Positions 10,700-20,614 are shown, counted from the first letter of the stretch. The stretch is 64,000 nucleotides of DNA from Pseudomonas iranensis (GCF_014268585.2 NZ_CP077092.1:2914001-2978000), one strand, 5' to 3'. The notes: generated from the letters alone by a model not told the origin. Program-made: numbers and translations.

Positions 10700-12274
10700 C
10701 TACCCCGGATGCGCCGCCGCCAACAGCTCTTTGGTGTAGGGATGCTGCGGGTTGTCAAACACGTCGTGACTGGCACCACGCTCGACCACCTGGCCGTCCT
10801 TGATCACGATCATGTCGTGGGCCAACGCGCGCACCACGGCCAGATCATGGCTGATGAACAGGTAGGTCAAACCGTATTTTTCCTGCAAATCACGGAGCAG
10901 GGCGACCACCTGTTTCTGTACGGTGCGGTCGAGGGCCGAGGTCGGTTCATCGAGCAGGATCAGCGCCGGTTTCAGCACCAAGGCCCGGGCGATGGCGATG
11001 CGCTGGCGTTGGCCGCCGGAAAATTCATGCGGGTAGCGATGGCGGCTTTCCGGATCGAGCCCCACTTCCCTGAGCACGCGAATCACTTGCTCATCACACT
11101 CATTGGCCGTCGACTCGCAATGCACTTCGAGACCTTCGCTGATGATCTGTGCCACCGACATGCGCGGGCTGAGGCTGCCAAACGGGTCCTGAAACACCAC
11201 CTGCATCTGCCGCCGCCACGGCCGCAGCTGCTTTTGATTGAGGCCGTCCAGCGCTTCGCCCTGAAAACGAATGCTGCCCTCGGAGTCCAGCAAACGCAGG
11301 ATCGCCTGACCCAGCGTCGACTTGCCCGAACCAGACTCGCCAACAATGCCCAAGGTCTTGCCGCGCTGAATATTCAGACTGATGCCATCGACAGCGCGCA
11401 GATACTGCTTGCGCCTGAACAATCCGCCGCCGACCTGGAAATCGACGTGCAGGTCAGCGACTTCCAGCACATTTTCACGTTCGTCACGGGGCAGGGCTTC
11501 ACCTTCCGGCTCTGCGTTCAACAGCACGCAGCTGTAAGGGTGTTTGGGTTCGGTAAACAGGGTTTCGCAGGGCGCCTGCTCGACGATCTCACCTGCTTTC
11601 ATTACGCACACCCGCTGCGCGATGCTGCGCACCAGATTGAGATCGTGACTGATCAGCAGAAGCGACATGCCGAGCCGCTGTTGCAAGGACTTGAGCAGCA
11701 GGAGAATCTTGCGCTGCACGGTGACATCCAGCGCCGTGGTCGGCTCGTCGGCAATCAACAACTCCGGTTCGCAGGCCAGGGCCATCGCGATCATCACCCG
11801 TTGCCGTTGCCCGCCAGAGAGCTGATGCGGATAGGCTTTCAACCGTTCCTTGGGCTTTTGAATGCCGACCAGTCCGAGCAATTCGAGAATGCGCTGCTGC
11901 GCTTGTTTGCCGCCGAGGCCACGGTGCAGCAACAGGGTTTCGCCAATCTGCTTTTCGATGGTGTGCAACGGATTGAGCGAAGTCATCGGCTCCTGAAAGA
12001 TCATGGCGATGCGATTGCCGCGCAGTTCTCGCAAGACCTTCGGATCAGCACCGAGCAATTCTTGCCCGCGATAGCGGATGCTGCCACGGGTTTGCGCTTC
12101 ACTCTCGGGCAGCAGTTGCAGGATCGAATGCGCGGTCACCGATTTCCCCGAGCCCGATTCGCCGACCAGCGCCAGGCACTCACCGGGGCGGATATCCAGG
12201 CACAGGTCACGCACCACGGTCTGGCCATGGAAGGCGACATTGAGGTTGCGGATTTCAATCAGGTTTTCAGTCAT
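10700..12274 (-). CDS. yejF: Peptide ABC importer, fused double ATPase (YejF)
   Basis: 524 residues holding two complete ABC ATPase domains in tandem (about 1-260 and 270-524). Each has Walker A GESGSGKS, a signature (LSGGQRQRV and FSGGQRQRI) and a D-loop ([16 protein letters not shown]). The second domain has the oligopeptide-type C-terminal extension ending [10 protein letters not shown]. The ATG at 12274 is preferred over GTG 12280. It sits 9 bases after the yejE stop. It powers uptake of oligopeptides, and in enteric bacteria of microcin C, through YejBE. Confidence 0.93.
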   Translation of the reverse strand: MTENLIEIRNLNVAFHGQTVVRDLCLDIRPGECLALVGESGSGKSVTAHSILQLLPESEAQTRGSIRYRGQELLGADPKVLRELRGNRIAMIFQEPMTSLNPLHTIEKQIGETLLLHRGLGGKQAQQRILELLGLVGIQKPKERLKAYPHQLSGGQRQRVMIAMALACEPELLIADEPTTALDVTVQRKILLLLKSLQQRLGMSLLLISHDLNLVRSIAQRVCVMKAGEIVEQAPCETLFTEPKHPYSCVLLNAEPEGEALPRDERENVLEVADLHVDFQVGGGLFRRKQYLRAVDGISLNIQRGKTLGIVGESGSGKSTLGQAILRLLDSEGSIRFQGEALDGLNQKQLRPWRRQMQVVFQDPFGSLSPRMSVAQIISEGLEVHCESTANECDEQVIRVLREVGLDPESRHRYPHEFSGGQRQRIAIARALVLKPALILLDEPTSALDRTVQKQVVALLRDLQEKYGLTYLFISHDLAVVRALAHDMIVIKDGQVVERGASHDVFDNPQHPYTKELLAAAHPG

Positions 12275-12283
12275 GGTCACGCT

Positions 12284-13306
12284 TCAGGATCGAGGGTCAA
12301 AAGCGTCGCGCAACGCTTCGCCAATGAATACCAATAACGAAAGGATCAACGCCAGGGTGAAGAACGCTGTCAAACCCAGCCACGGCGCTTGCAGGTTCTG
12401 CTTGCCCTGACCGATCAGTTCACCCAGCGAGGCACTGCCGGCCGGCATGCCGAAGCCGAGGAAATCCAGCGCGGTCAGCGTTGAAATCGCCCCGGTCAGA
12501 ATGAACGGCAGGTAGCTGAGCGTCGCGTTCATTGCGTTGGGCAGAATGTGCCGGAAGATCACCTTGCGGTCAGTCAGGCCCAGGGCGCGTGCGGCTTTGA
12601 CGTATTCCAGATTGCGCCCGCGCAGGAACTCGGCGCGCACCACGTCCACCAGCGCCAACCAGGAAAACAGCGCCATGATCCCCAGCAGCCACCAGAAATT
12701 CGGCTCGACGAACCCGGAAAGGATGATCAGCAGATACAACACCGGCAGCCCCGACCAGACTTCCAGCACGCGCTGCCCGAGCAAATCGACCCAGCCGCCG
12801 TAATAGCCCTGCAACGCGCCGGCGGCGATGCCGATCAGCGCGCTGACAAAGGTCAGCATCAGGGCAAACAGAATCGACACTCGAGCACCAAAGATGACCC
12901 GCGCCAGCACATCGCGCGCCTGATCATCGGTGCCCAGCCAGTTGACCGATGTTGGTGGGCTCGGTGCCGGTTTGTTCAGGTCATAGTTGGGCGTGTCATC
13001 GCTGAACGGAATCGGCGGGAACAGCAACCAGCCGCCGTCCTTGCGAATCAGATTCTGCACGTAATCGCTGCGGTAATCGGCCTGGAACGGCAGTTGCCCG
13101 CCGAATTCCTGTTCGGTATGGCGCTTGAACACCGGGAAGTACCATTGGCCCTGATAACTGACCATCAACGGTTTGTCGTTGGCGATCAATTCGCCACCCA
13201 GCGTCAGCAGGAACAGGCCGATGAACAGCCACAGCGACCACCAGCCACGACGGTTTTTCTTGAAGCGTTCGAAACGGCGACGACCCAAAGGCGAGAGCTT
13301 GAACAT
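12284..13306 (-). CDS. yejE: Peptide ABC importer permease (YejE)
   Basis: 340 residues, inner-membrane permease of the OppC/DppC type. An N-terminal membrane segment (about 20-40) is followed by a periplasmic stretch and five more membrane segments. The EAA-loop sequence is near residues 235-260 (AARALGLTDRKVIFRHILPN). Its ATG overlaps the yejB stop as TGATG (13304-13308), so translation is coupled. Confidence 0.93.
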   Translation of the reverse strand: MFKLSPLGRRRFERFKKNRRGWWSLWLFIGLFLLTLGGELIANDKPLMVSYQGQWYFPVFKRHTEQEFGGQLPFQADYRSDYVQNLIRKDGGWLLFPPIPFSDDTPNYDLNKPAPSPPTSVNWLGTDDQARDVLARVIFGARVSILFALMLTFVSALIGIAAGALQGYYGGWVDLLGQRVLEVWSGLPVLYLLIILSGFVEPNFWWLLGIMALFSWLALVDVVRAEFLRGRNLEYVKAARALGLTDRKVIFRHILPNAMNATLSYLPFILTGAISTLTALDFLGFGMPAGSASLGELIGQGKQNLQAPWLGLTAFFTLALILSLLVFIGEALRDAFDPRS

Positions 13307-14367
13307 CAGGCATTCCTCGCGGCAAAGTCGATACGCGGGTCGACCAGGGTGTAGCAGAGGTCGCCGATCAGTTTTATCAGCAGGCCGAACAGGGTGAAGA
13401 TGAACAGTGAACCGAACACCACTGGATAGTCCCGCGATACCGCTGCTTCGTAACTCATGCGCCCAAGGCCATCGAGGGAGAAGATCACTTCGATCAGCAG
13501 TGAGCCAGCGAAGAACACACTGATGAACGCCTGAGGTATCCCCGAAACCACCAACAGCATGGCGTTGCGAAACACGTGTCCGTACAGCACGCGGCGTTCG
13601 CTCAAGCCTTTGGCGCGGGCCGTCACTACGTACTGTCGGGTGATTTCATTGAGGAACGAGTTTTTTGTAAGGATCGTCAAGGTCGCGAATCCACCGATCA
13701 CCAGCGCGGTGACCGGCAGCACCAGATGCCAGAAGTAATCGGCGATCTTGCCCAGGGTCGATAGCGATTCGAAGTTGTCCGAAACCAGTCCGCGCACCGG
13801 AAACCAGTTCAACGAAGTACCGCCGGCGAATACCACGATCAGGAACATCGCGAACAGAAACGCCGGCATGGCGTAACCGATGATGATCGCCGTGCTGCTC
13901 CAGATATCGAAATGGCTGCCGTGGTGCACAGCCTTGCGGATGCCCAGCGGGATCGACACCAGATAGGTGATCAGTGTCGCCCACAGTCCGAGCGAAATCG
14001 TCACCGGCATCTTTTCCAGAATCAGGTCGGTGACTGTTGCGCCACGGAAGAAGCTCTTGCCGAAGTCCAGTTGCGCGTAATTCTTCAGCATCAGCCACAG
14101 ACGCTCGTGGGCCGGTTTGTCGAAGCCGTACTGTTTTTCGATGTCCTTGATCAGTTGCGGGTCGAGACCACGGCTGGCGCGCGAAGCGTTGCTCGATGTC
14201 TCGCCGGCTCCGCCGCCGACACTGGCGCCGCCAATGCCTTGCAGATGGGCGATGGCTTGTTCCACTGGTCCGCCGGGCGCGGCTTGGATGATGACGAAAT
14301 TGACCAGCAGGATGATCACGAGCGTCGGAATGATCAGCAGCAGGCGCCGCAGTATGTAACCCCACAT
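13306..14367 (-). CDS. yejB: Peptide ABC importer permease (YejB)
   Basis: 353 residues, OppB/DppB-type permease. It begins [16 protein letters not shown], the usual first membrane helix of the family; the longer frame to 14451 has an unlikely hydrophilic lead. It contains an EAA loop ([20 protein letters not shown]) and ends with the [11 protein letters not shown] motif common to OppB proteins. An insert rich in Gly, Ser and Ala follows the first helix (about 45-70). The start overlaps the yejA stop as TGATG. Confidence 0.93.
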   Translation of the reverse strand: MWGYILRRLLLIIPTLVIILLVNFVIIQAAPGGPVEQAIAHLQGIGGASVGGGAGETSSNASRASRGLDPQLIKDIEKQYGFDKPAHERLWLMLKNYAQLDFGKSFFRGATVTDLILEKMPVTISLGLWATLITYLVSIPLGIRKAVHHGSHFDIWSSTAIIIGYAMPAFLFAMFLIVVFAGGTSLNWFPVRGLVSDNFESLSTLGKIADYFWHLVLPVTALVIGGFATLTILTKNSFLNEITRQYVVTARAKGLSERRVLYGHVFRNAMLLVVSGIPQAFISVFFAGSLLIEVIFSLDGLGRMSYEAAVSRDYPVVFGSLFIFTLFGLLIKLIGDLCYTLVDPRIDFAARNA

Positions 14368-16235
14368 CAGTGCGGCCCTCCGGGTCTGCCGCGACTGATT
14401 TTCTCGGCGGTCATCTGCTGATTGGTCAGTGGCGTGCGGCTGATTTCCCACCAGCTCTCGATGGCTTCGTCATTGCTCGCCTGCACCGTGGGAATGCCGA
14501 AGCGGTTCCACCACACGGTCGAGGTGCCCGGCGGGTAATAGTTGGGAATCCAGTAGTAATTCCATTGCAGCACCCGGTCCAGCGCATGGGCGTAATGCAG
14601 CATGTCCGACTGAGTAGAGGCGCGGATCAGGCCGTTGATCAAGGTGTCGACCGCCGGGTTTTTCAACACCATGTAATTGTTCGCGCCGGGATCGTTGGCC
14701 GCTGCCGAGCCGAAATAGTTGAGCAACTCACCGCCCGGAGACGTGGTAACGGGATAGCCGGTGACGATCATGTCATAGTCGCGACTCATCAGGCGATTGA
14801 CGTATTGCGAGGCGTCGATGCGACGGATATTCAGCTCGATGCCGATCTGCTTCAGCGTGCGCTTGTAGGGCAACAGCAGGCGGTCCATGCCGTTCTGGCT
14901 GACCAGAAAAGTGAAGCTCAGCGGCTCGCCGGCGCCGTTGACCAGTTGATCGCCATCCGGTTTCCAGCCGGCCTGCTCAAGCAGTTGCAGGGCTTGCAAC
15001 TGCTTGTCACGGATGATGCCGCTGCCGTCGGTCTTCGGCGCCTCGAAGACTTTGCTGAACACTTCCTCAGGCACCTGACCGCGCAGCGGTTCGAGAATCT
15101 TCAGCTCTTGAGCGTCGGGCAACTGCCGGGCGGCGAGATCGGTATTGGAAAAGTAGCTCTGCTGGCGGATATAGACGTTGCGCATCATCTGCCGGTTGCT
15201 CCATTCGAAGTCCCAGAGCATCGCCAGTGCCTGGCGTACCCGGCGGTCCTGGAACATCGGCTTTTGCAGATTGAACACGAAACCCTGGGCCGATTGCGGC
15301 GCTTCAGTGGCGAGGTGGGCCTTCTGTAAACGGCCATCGCTGAGGGCGGGACTGTCGTAGCCGATCGAATAGCCGGTCGCGGAAAACTCGCGGTTGTAGT
15401 CATAGGCACCGCCACGCAGCACCTGACGGGCGACGTCGGTGTCGCCGAAGTACTCGATACTGAAATGGTCGAAGTTGTACAGGCCGCGACTGACCGGCAG
15501 GTCCTTGCCCCACCAGTCGCCATTGCGTTCGAAAGTGATGCTGCGCCCGGAGTCGACCTTGCCAACACGGTACGGCCCGCTGCCCAGCGGCGGCTCATAA
15601 CCACCGCCGCCGGCGAAATCGCGACTCTTCCACCAGTGTTCGGGGAACACCGGCAGGGTCGCGATATCCAGGGGCAGGGTGCGGTTTTCGTTGCTTTTGA
15701 AGTCGAAGCGCACGGTCAGCGGCGCCTCGATCTCGACGCCTTTGACGTCGGCAAACTGGGTGCGATAACGCAGGCTGCCCTGGGTCATCAGCAGGTTGTA
15801 GGTGTAGCGAACGTCCTCGGCGGTGATCGGTTTGCCATCGGCAAAACGCGCCTTCGGATTGATGAAGAAACGCAGCGACAGACCGTCGTCCGAGCGTTCC
15901 ATTTTCTCCGCCACCAGACCGTACACCGTGTAGGGCTCATCCAGCGAGCGCTGGGCCAGCGGCGAATACAGCAGGCCGTCGATCTGCGTCACGCCGATGC
16001 CTTTGTCTATATAGGGCAGCAGATGATCGAAGTGGCCGATTTCGATTGCCGAGCGCCGCATCGTCCCACCCTTCGGCGCCTGCGGATTGGTGTAGTCGAA
16101 ATGGCCGAAGCCGGCGGGGTATTTGGCCGGTTCGCCGTAAACGGTCAGTGCGTGTTGCGGGGCAGCGGTCGCACCGGCGGCGCCCGTGAGCAGGGCGAGG
16201 GCGGTGAGCATCAGTGTGGGAAAAACCAGTCGCAT
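14367..16235 (-). CDS. yejA: Periplasmic peptide-binding protein (YejA)
   Basis: 622 residues, SBP family 5 (OppA/YejA). The start [16 protein letters not shown] gives a clean Sec signal peptide with an Ala-rich cleavage region near residue 28; the longer frame to 16322 would hide it. Family features include [20 protein letters not shown]-like [16 protein letters not shown] and the late [12 protein letters not shown] segment typical of the YejA branch. It captures peptides in the periplasm and delivers them to YejBEF. First gene of a four-gene operon with 1-base overlaps. Confidence 0.93.
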   Translation of the reverse strand: MRLVFPTLMLTALALLTGAAGATAAPQHALTVYGEPAKYPAGFGHFDYTNPQAPKGGTMRRSAIEIGHFDHLLPYIDKGIGVTQIDGLLYSPLAQRSLDEPYTVYGLVAEKMERSDDGLSLRFFINPKARFADGKPITAEDVRYTYNLLMTQGSLRYRTQFADVKGVEIEAPLTVRFDFKSNENRTLPLDIATLPVFPEHWWKSRDFAGGGGYEPPLGSGPYRVGKVDSGRSITFERNGDWWGKDLPVSRGLYNFDHFSIEYFGDTDVARQVLRGGAYDYNREFSATGYSIGYDSPALSDGRLQKAHLATEAPQSAQGFVFNLQKPMFQDRRVRQALAMLWDFEWSNRQMMRNVYIRQQSYFSNTDLAARQLPDAQELKILEPLRGQVPEEVFSKVFEAPKTDGSGIIRDKQLQALQLLEQAGWKPDGDQLVNGAGEPLSFTFLVSQNGMDRLLLPYKRTLKQIGIELNIRRIDASQYVNRLMSRDYDMIVTGYPVTTSPGGELLNYFGSAAANDPGANNYMVLKNPAVDTLINGLIRASTQSDMLHYAHALDRVLQWNYYWIPNYYPPGTSTVWWNRFGIPTVQASNDEAIESWWEISRTPLTNQQMTAEKISRGRPGGPH

Positions 16236-16320
16236 CGTCAGCCTTGGAACGCAAAATCGATAAGCGCAAGTTGTACGCGAGCGGCGCGCCACTCGCCAGC
16301 CGTATATGTAACCGAAACAC

Positions 16321-16347
16321 AACGGCCCACCAAAGGGTGGGCCGTTG
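16321..16347 (-). terminator. Strong hairpin downstream of ppiC
   Basis: AACGGCCCAC (16321-16330) pairs with GTGGGCCGTT (16337-16346) around CAAAGG. On the minus strand it follows the ppiC stop by about 20 bases and runs into TGTGTTTCGG, a weak T-run. It separates ppiC from yejA. Confidence 0.55.
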
Positions 16348-16366
16348 TCAGCAACAGGACGACGAA

Positions 16367-16648
16367 TCAGTCCTGACGGCTGGTGACTTCCAGCAGGTGG
16401 TAACCGAACTGGGTCTTCACCGGGCCTTGCACGACGTTGATCGGCGCGCTGAACACCACGGTGTCGAATTCCTTGACCATCTGGCCAGGACCGAACGAAC
16501 CCAGGTCACCGCCCTGACGGCTGGATGGGCAGCTGGAGTTGGCTTTGGCGACTTCAGCAAAATCGGCGCCGGCTTCGATCTGAGCCTTGAGTTCGTTGCA
16601 CTTGTCTTCGCTGGAAACCAGGATGTGGCGGGCAGTGGCTTTGGCCAT
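16367..16648 (-). CDS. ppiC: Parvulin-type peptidyl-prolyl isomerase (PpiC)
   Basis: 93 residues, a single rotamase domain with no signal peptide, so cytoplasmic like E. coli PpiC. Motifs MAKATARHILV, GGDLGSFGPGQMVKEFD and VKTQFGYHLLEV are diagnostic. GGAG precedes the ATG at 16648; an in-frame extension to 16747 lacks family similarity. It catalyses cis-trans isomerisation of prolyl bonds. Confidence 0.95.
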   Translation of the reverse strand: MAKATARHILVSSEDKCNELKAQIEAGADFAEVAKANSSCPSSRQGGDLGSFGPGQMVKEFDTVVFSAPINVVQGPVKTQFGYHLLEVTSRQD

Positions 16649-16743
16649 GGGGAATTCTCCGAACTGTTTCAATAAAAGGTGGAGCGTACCGGAATCAGTC
16701 GGTGAATTCTCGGCAAAGTTCCATTCTGCTTCCCTGACTCTAC

Positions 16744-17613
16744 TCAAAGATCCGCCGCACGCAGGCGCTGGGCATGCTCGACGTACAGCTCGATAGGGTC
16801 CGGTGAAGACGCGGTTGCGCCCGGGCTGCGCCGCAAGCTCGCCAGGTGATCCATTGGATAATCAGAGCGGATCACTTGGCCGAGATGGCTACTGAAGCGT
16901 CCGACGAAGCCGTCATTCTGCTGGGGTTCGGTGGTGAAATATTGCGACAGGGCGCGGCAGGTTGCTTGAACCGGATCCAGCGTCGGCAGCCTGGATTGCG
17001 CAACAACCCCGCTCCACGAGTAGTAACGCACGCCGTTGACTTGCTCCGGGCCGTGACCGCCCCAGGTGTGTGGCAGTCCTTGTGGGAATTTGTCATTGAA
17101 TTGCCCGACGCCGACGGTGGTCAGTGCGTTGAGTGCAGCCACCGCATTCTGTGGCAGTGCCACGCTGCCACTGAGCAGCGACAACAAATCGGCAAATTGC
17201 GTCGCCACGTTTTGTGCAACGACCTCCGGCAGCTTGCCCGGGACCAGTGCCTTGCGCAGGAAGTCGGCGAGCTCCGAACCATGGTTCGGACCACTGACGG
17301 AGGTGACTGAAGCGACGACGTTTGGTGCAAGCGCTGCCGCATAGCGTGCAGCGAGTGCACCTTGACTGTGTCCTATAAGGTTGACTTTCTTCGCGCCTGT
17401 GCCTCGCAGCACGCAGGCCATCTGTGACAGCAATTGCTCACCCCGCATTTCATTGTCATGGGTGGCCGAAAGGTGTGGAACAAACAATCGACAGCCAGCC
17501 GCTTTCATAGCGGATTTGACGTCATGGAACAGCTCGAAATGACCGATACGCTCGAACCCGAACAGACCGTGGACCAACAGGATGGGATAACGAGTTGTAG
17601 CATTCCGTTGCAT
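16744..17613 (-). CDS. Lipase of the P. fragi type (family I.1/I.2 fold)
   Basis: 289 residues, triacylglycerol lipase with alpha/beta-hydrolase fold. The nucleophile motif GHSQG puts Ser at 83; the later NDGFVGRFSSHLG supplies the acid Asp and SDYPMDHL the His. The order and the C-terminus (ELYVEHAQRL) closely follow P. fragi lipase from memory. I chose the inner ATG (17613) because AAGGTAAG lies just before it; an ATG 27 bases upstream has a poor ribosome site. No signal peptide and no nearby lif foldase gene are seen, so export, if any, is unexplained. SVSGPNHGSELADF is the family calcium/oxyanion region. Confidence 0.9.
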   Translation of the reverse strand: MQRNATTRYPILLVHGLFGFERIGHFELFHDVKSAMKAAGCRLFVPHLSATHDNEMRGEQLLSQMACVLRGTGAKKVNLIGHSQGALAARYAAALAPNVVASVTSVSGPNHGSELADFLRKALVPGKLPEVVAQNVATQFADLLSLLSGSVALPQNAVAALNALTTVGVGQFNDKFPQGLPHTWGGHGPEQVNGVRYYSWSGVVAQSRLPTLDPVQATCRALSQYFTTEPQQNDGFVGRFSSHLGQVIRSDYPMDHLASLRRSPGATASSPDPIELYVEHAQRLRAADL

Positions 17614-17947
17614 GTTCTTACCTTTTTCGTAGAAGTTCATCGGGAAATCACCGAGCCACTCTAAAACACCACTGTCGCTGAGGAAGTACGAAGAGGCTTC
17701 GCGTTGTGTTTGAAAATGGACTACGAGGCGTACGAAATTTCGGAGAGCTGTGAAATCCGAATCGGAAGTTCAGTGGGTCGTTTGTCGGCATAACAGCGCG
17801 AACGCCCCGGTTGCCTGCCTTGCGAGTAGCGCTTACGCCGTCGTCGCGGTGTATTCGGCTGACATCAAGAACATTCGAAGAAGTCCTCAATGTAGATGTC
17901 AGTGTCGCCATTCGGGGCGGCACGTTTTCCAGGGAGTGGAAACGAAA
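17614..17947. other. Divergent intergenic region
   Basis: About 330 bases between the lipase and the Ig-repeat gene. Ribosome sites for both genes lie at its ends. I see no RNA gene, clear promoter or repeat inside. Confidence 0.5.
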
Positions 17948-19060
17948 ATGAATAGCCATGAAGTCGAGTTTTGCTGGCGGATGCGTCAGCCGATGGTTGC
18001 CGAAGTGTCCATCGAACCTCTTGTCGCGCCGATGATTGACGGGCTCAGTGGGAGCGTGTTGGATCCTTCACTGGTCAAAGCCATCGTTCGCATTTCTCCT
18101 TATGCCAACATGAGCTGCGGCGATCAGTTGACGCTGTATTGGGAGGGGCTGGATATCGAAGGCTTCACCTATCAATACGAGAGTGTTCGATTCATCAGCC
18201 AGGCTCAGGTCGGCAGGGACGTAATCTTCGTCATCAAGGCCATGCATGTGGCTGCGCTGGATGGAGGCTCGCTGGAGGTTTACTGGACACTGCAAAGTGC
18301 GTCCGCGCCCAAGGCAGTGGAATCTGCACGCCTGCAACTGTCTGTGGGCGATATGCGCACGCAATTGTTGGCTCCACAGATCGAAGGCTCGGTAAACGGA
18401 GCGCTGGAGCCATCGCGAGTGGCAGAGGGCACCCTGGTGACTCTGCAGCCTTACGCGAGGATGTCGGCGGGTGATCGGGTGATGTTGTCCTGGCACGGCG
18501 ATACCTCGCCCGAGATCTTTACCGACTCATTGAACGTGGAGGCCTACTCCGTCGCGCAATGCCTGTCGTTCTGGGTGCCGGGGAGCTACATCGAAGCTCA
18601 CCGAGGTGGTGAAGTGGTCGTCGCCTACCGTGTCGAACAGCGCTGTGGAACGGTTCGAGCGTCCGAGCCTGCCACGGTTTTCCTCGGGCCTGCAGTGCGT
18701 GCGCAATTGCCTGCGCCGGATGTCGTTGAGGCAGTTGAAAACGTGTTGTCACTGAAGGATTCGGTCGACGGCGTTTCCGTTCTCATCGAAGGGGCGCAGG
18801 TGCAAGAGGATGAGTTGGTCTATCTCAAGTGTGACGGTGAGTTCTTCAGTCACCGGGATGATCTTGAAATTACGCGGGAGACGGCTGGTCAAGCGGTGTG
18901 TTTCATCGTCCCTCACCGGTTCTGGCGTGAGCATCACGGCACAACGGTGCAGATCGCCTACACCGTGGAGCGTCTGGACGATGTCAGTCAGCAATCCCCC
19001 GTTAGGCAAATCAGCGTGGAGGCTTTGCCAGTGAATGCCGGCCCTCCGCGCTTTGAATGA
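17948..19060 (+). CDS. Protein with three Ig-like repeats, function unknown
   Basis: 370 residues, acidic, no signal peptide or membrane segment. The start is the ATG at 17948 after GGAG; the longer frame from 17750 is Cys/Arg-rich and looks non-coding. Three tandem units of about 110 residues each open with a Pro-containing lead and a conserved core: LVAPMIDG...ISPYANMSCGDQLTLYW, LLAPQIEG...LQPYARMSAGDRVMLSW and LPAPDVVE...IEGAQVQEDELVYLKC. This 'APxIxG...YxxMxxGDxVxLxW' pattern recurs in Ig-like beta-sandwich repeats of Pseudomonas surface or secreted proteins. Here the repeats stand alone without an adhesin or effector domain. Confidence 0.8.
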   Translation: MNSHEVEFCWRMRQPMVAEVSIEPLVAPMIDGLSGSVLDPSLVKAIVRISPYANMSCGDQLTLYWEGLDIEGFTYQYESVRFISQAQVGRDVIFVIKAMHVAALDGGSLEVYWTLQSASAPKAVESARLQLSVGDMRTQLLAPQIEGSVNGALEPSRVAEGTLVTLQPYARMSAGDRVMLSWHGDTSPEIFTDSLNVEAYSVAQCLSFWVPGSYIEAHRGGEVVVAYRVEQRCGTVRASEPATVFLGPAVRAQLPAPDVVEAVENVLSLKDSVDGVSVLIEGAQVQEDELVYLKCDGEFFSHRDDLEITRETAGQAVCFIVPHRFWREHHGTTVQIAYTVERLDDVSQQSPVRQISVEALPVNAGPPRFE

Positions 19061-19070
19061 GCGGGAGGGC
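19041..19070. terminator. Hairpin at the end of the Ig-repeat gene
   Basis: GCCCTCCGC (19041-19049) pairs with GCGGGAGGGC (19061-19070) with one bulged G, spanning the TGA stop between two convergent genes. There is no clear T-run, so it is a weak terminator candidate. Confidence 0.35.
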
Positions 19071-19077
19071 GGTTCGA

Positions 19078-20151
19078 TCAACGTTCGGCTTGCGCGACGC
19101 GTCGTGCGGCATCGGTCAGCAATCGCTCAGTTGCATCGAAGCCGAGGCAGCCGTCGGTGATCGATACGCCGTAGCGCAGAGAGCTGCTCAGCGGCTGGCA
19201 GCCTTCGAACAGGTGAGATTCCAGCATCATGCCGATCAGCGAGTGGTTTCCCCGCAGGCGTTGTTCAAGGACGTCATTGAAGACTGCTGGCTGGCGCAGT
19301 GGATCCTTGCCGCTGTTGGCATGGCTGCAATCGACCATGATCCGGCTGGGGATCTTCAGTCTGCTGAGCTCGGCGCTGATGTTGGCCACGCTGGTTGCAT
19401 CGTAGTTCGGCCCTTGATGGCCACCGCGCAGCACGATGTGGGTGTCAGCGTTGCCGGCTGTCTGCACGATCGCCGGATGCCCTTGGCTGTCGACGCCGAA
19501 GTGCCGATGCGGATGGGCTGCCGAGCGCATGGCGTCGACAGCAACGGCGGCGCCGCCGTCGGTGCCGTTCTTGAAGCCCACCGGCATGTTCAGGCCGCTG
19601 GCCATTTCGCGGTGGATTTGCGATTCGGTGGTGCGGGCACCAATGGCCACCCAGCTCAGCAGGTCATCAAAGTAGTTGGCGGCCATGGGTTGCAGGAGTT
19701 CGGTAGCGACCGGTAGTCCGAGCTGGATCATTTCCAGCATCAGTTCGCGCGACAGCGTCAGACCGGCAGCCATGTCGTCAGTGCCGTCCAGATGCGGATC
19801 GTAGGCCAGACCTTTCCAGCCGATCGTCGTTCGCGGCTTTTCGACGTAGGCACGCATGACCAGCAGCATTTCACCGCTGACATCTTCGGCCAGGCGAGCG
19901 AGTTTGCTGGCGTATTCGATTGCCGACTGCGGATCATGGATAGAGCAGGGGCCAACGATGACCAGCAGGCGCGGGTCTTCACCGTCGAGGATGGCGCGCA
20001 CCGCCTGGCGATGCGCATTGACCTGCTGATGCAGGGAGTGGCTGAGCGGCAATTGCTGCTTGAGTTGCAACGAGCTGGGCAGGCGCAGGGTCAGCGCTTC
20101 GTTGGCAGAATCGAGGGTGGACAGCGGCAAAGCGGAAACTGAAGAGTTCAT
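19078..20151 (-). CDS. Class I DAHP synthase (3-deoxy-7-phosphoheptulonate synthase)
   Basis: 357 residues, AroF/G/H family. It condenses phosphoenolpyruvate with erythrose-4-phosphate, the first step of aromatic amino acid synthesis. Motifs include LLVIVGPCSIHD, YVEKPRTTIGWKG, ATELLQP, GFKNGTDGG and IMVDCSHANSGKD with its metal-site Cys-His. The start MNSSVSALP follows an AGGA site; the frame extended to 20217 overlaps the leader region. Upstream lie two small aromatic-rich ORFs (20199-20351 and 20486-20614) and a strong terminator between them, so the gene is very likely controlled by attenuation. Which of Phe, Tyr or Trp inhibits it cannot be read. Confidence 0.93.
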   Translation of the reverse strand: MNSSVSALPLSTLDSANEALTLRLPSSLQLKQQLPLSHSLHQQVNAHRQAVRAILDGEDPRLLVIVGPCSIHDPQSAIEYASKLARLAEDVSGEMLLVMRAYVEKPRTTIGWKGLAYDPHLDGTDDMAAGLTLSRELMLEMIQLGLPVATELLQPMAANYFDDLLSWVAIGARTTESQIHREMASGLNMPVGFKNGTDGGAAVAVDAMRSAAHPHRHFGVDSQGHPAIVQTAGNADTHIVLRGGHQGPNYDATSVANISAELSRLKIPSRIMVDCSHANSGKDPLRQPAVFNDVLEQRLRGNHSLIGMMLESHLFEGCQPLSSSLRYGVSITDGCLGFDATERLLTDAARRVAQAER

Positions 20152-20198
20152 GTTCGGTCTTCCTGGGCGGATGGCGGGTTTTTCCCGCGCACTCGGCC

Positions 20199-20351
20199 CT
20201 ACTGGGGTGTTCGACAAATGGCCGTACTGGCTAGGCGTGTGTGTTTGCCACCTGTAGGTGACCGATCGGAGGCGGCAGGCTGTCCCGAGCGGAGGCTGGT
20301 AAATCGCCAGGCGCTAAAGCTGTCGTAACGGTAATAAGTGGCGTAGTTCAT
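20199..20351 (-). CDS. Second leader ORF, Tyr-rich
   Basis: 50 codons with a good GAGG ribosome site before the ATG at 20351. It begins MNYATYYRYDSFSAWRF: four Tyr, two Phe and one Trp in 17 residues, then turns Ser/Pro/Thr-rich. It lies after the attenuator terminator and 47 bases before the DAHP synthase ATG. Such clustering of aromatic codons is expected of a ribosome-stalling leader, not of a random ORF. No second terminator with a T-run is seen after it, so its control may act on translation. Confidence 0.6.
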   Translation of the reverse strand: MNYATYYRYDSFSAWRFTSLRSGQPAASDRSPTGGKHTRLASTAICRTPQ

Positions 20352-20399
20352 GGTGCATTCCTCAAAGTGTCTGGTGTGGTGCTGAAAGTTGTTGGCCTG

Positions 20400-20438
20400 A
20401 AAAAACAAAACCCCCGGTCGGGAGGCCGACCGGGGGTT
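20400..20438 (-). terminator. Attenuator terminator of the DAHP synthase leader
   Basis: A perfect 13-bp stem (20409-20421 with 20426-20438) with a 4-base loop is followed on the minus strand by TTGTTTTTT. It lies 48 bases after the stop of the first leader peptide and upstream of the synthase, the classic place for an attenuator. Confidence 0.85.
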
Positions 20439-20485
20439 GAGAAATCTCTGGTAGGCGACCCGTTATCATGGGCGCCGTGTGGGTA

Positions 20486-20614
20486 TCAGGCGCGCCAGTG
20501 GCTAAACCAATACCCAAAATAAAAGTTGCCTGGAGCGCACATGTCATTCACCCGGACAGCCGCAACCGAGCGCGGGGCGCTGGCGATGCATGGCTGTGAA
20601 GGGGCGTTGAACAT
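20486..20614 (-). CDS. Leader peptide with clustered Phe, Tyr and Trp codons
   Basis: 42 residues starting at ATG 20614 after GGAGA. The C-terminal 13 residues read NFYFGYWFSHWRA: three Phe, two Tyr and two Trp codons next to the stop. Together with the strong terminator 48 bases downstream this has the layout of an amino-acid attenuator: shortage of charged aromatic tRNA stalls the ribosome and prevents the terminator. Confidence 0.85.
   Translation of the reverse strand: MFNAPSQPCIASAPRSVAAVRVNDMCAPGNFYFGYWFSHWRA

Noticed and set aside
10670..12337. 555-codon plus-strand frame over yejF
   Set aside because: Antisense shadow of the double ATPase; composition rich in His, Gln and Arg, no ribosome site.
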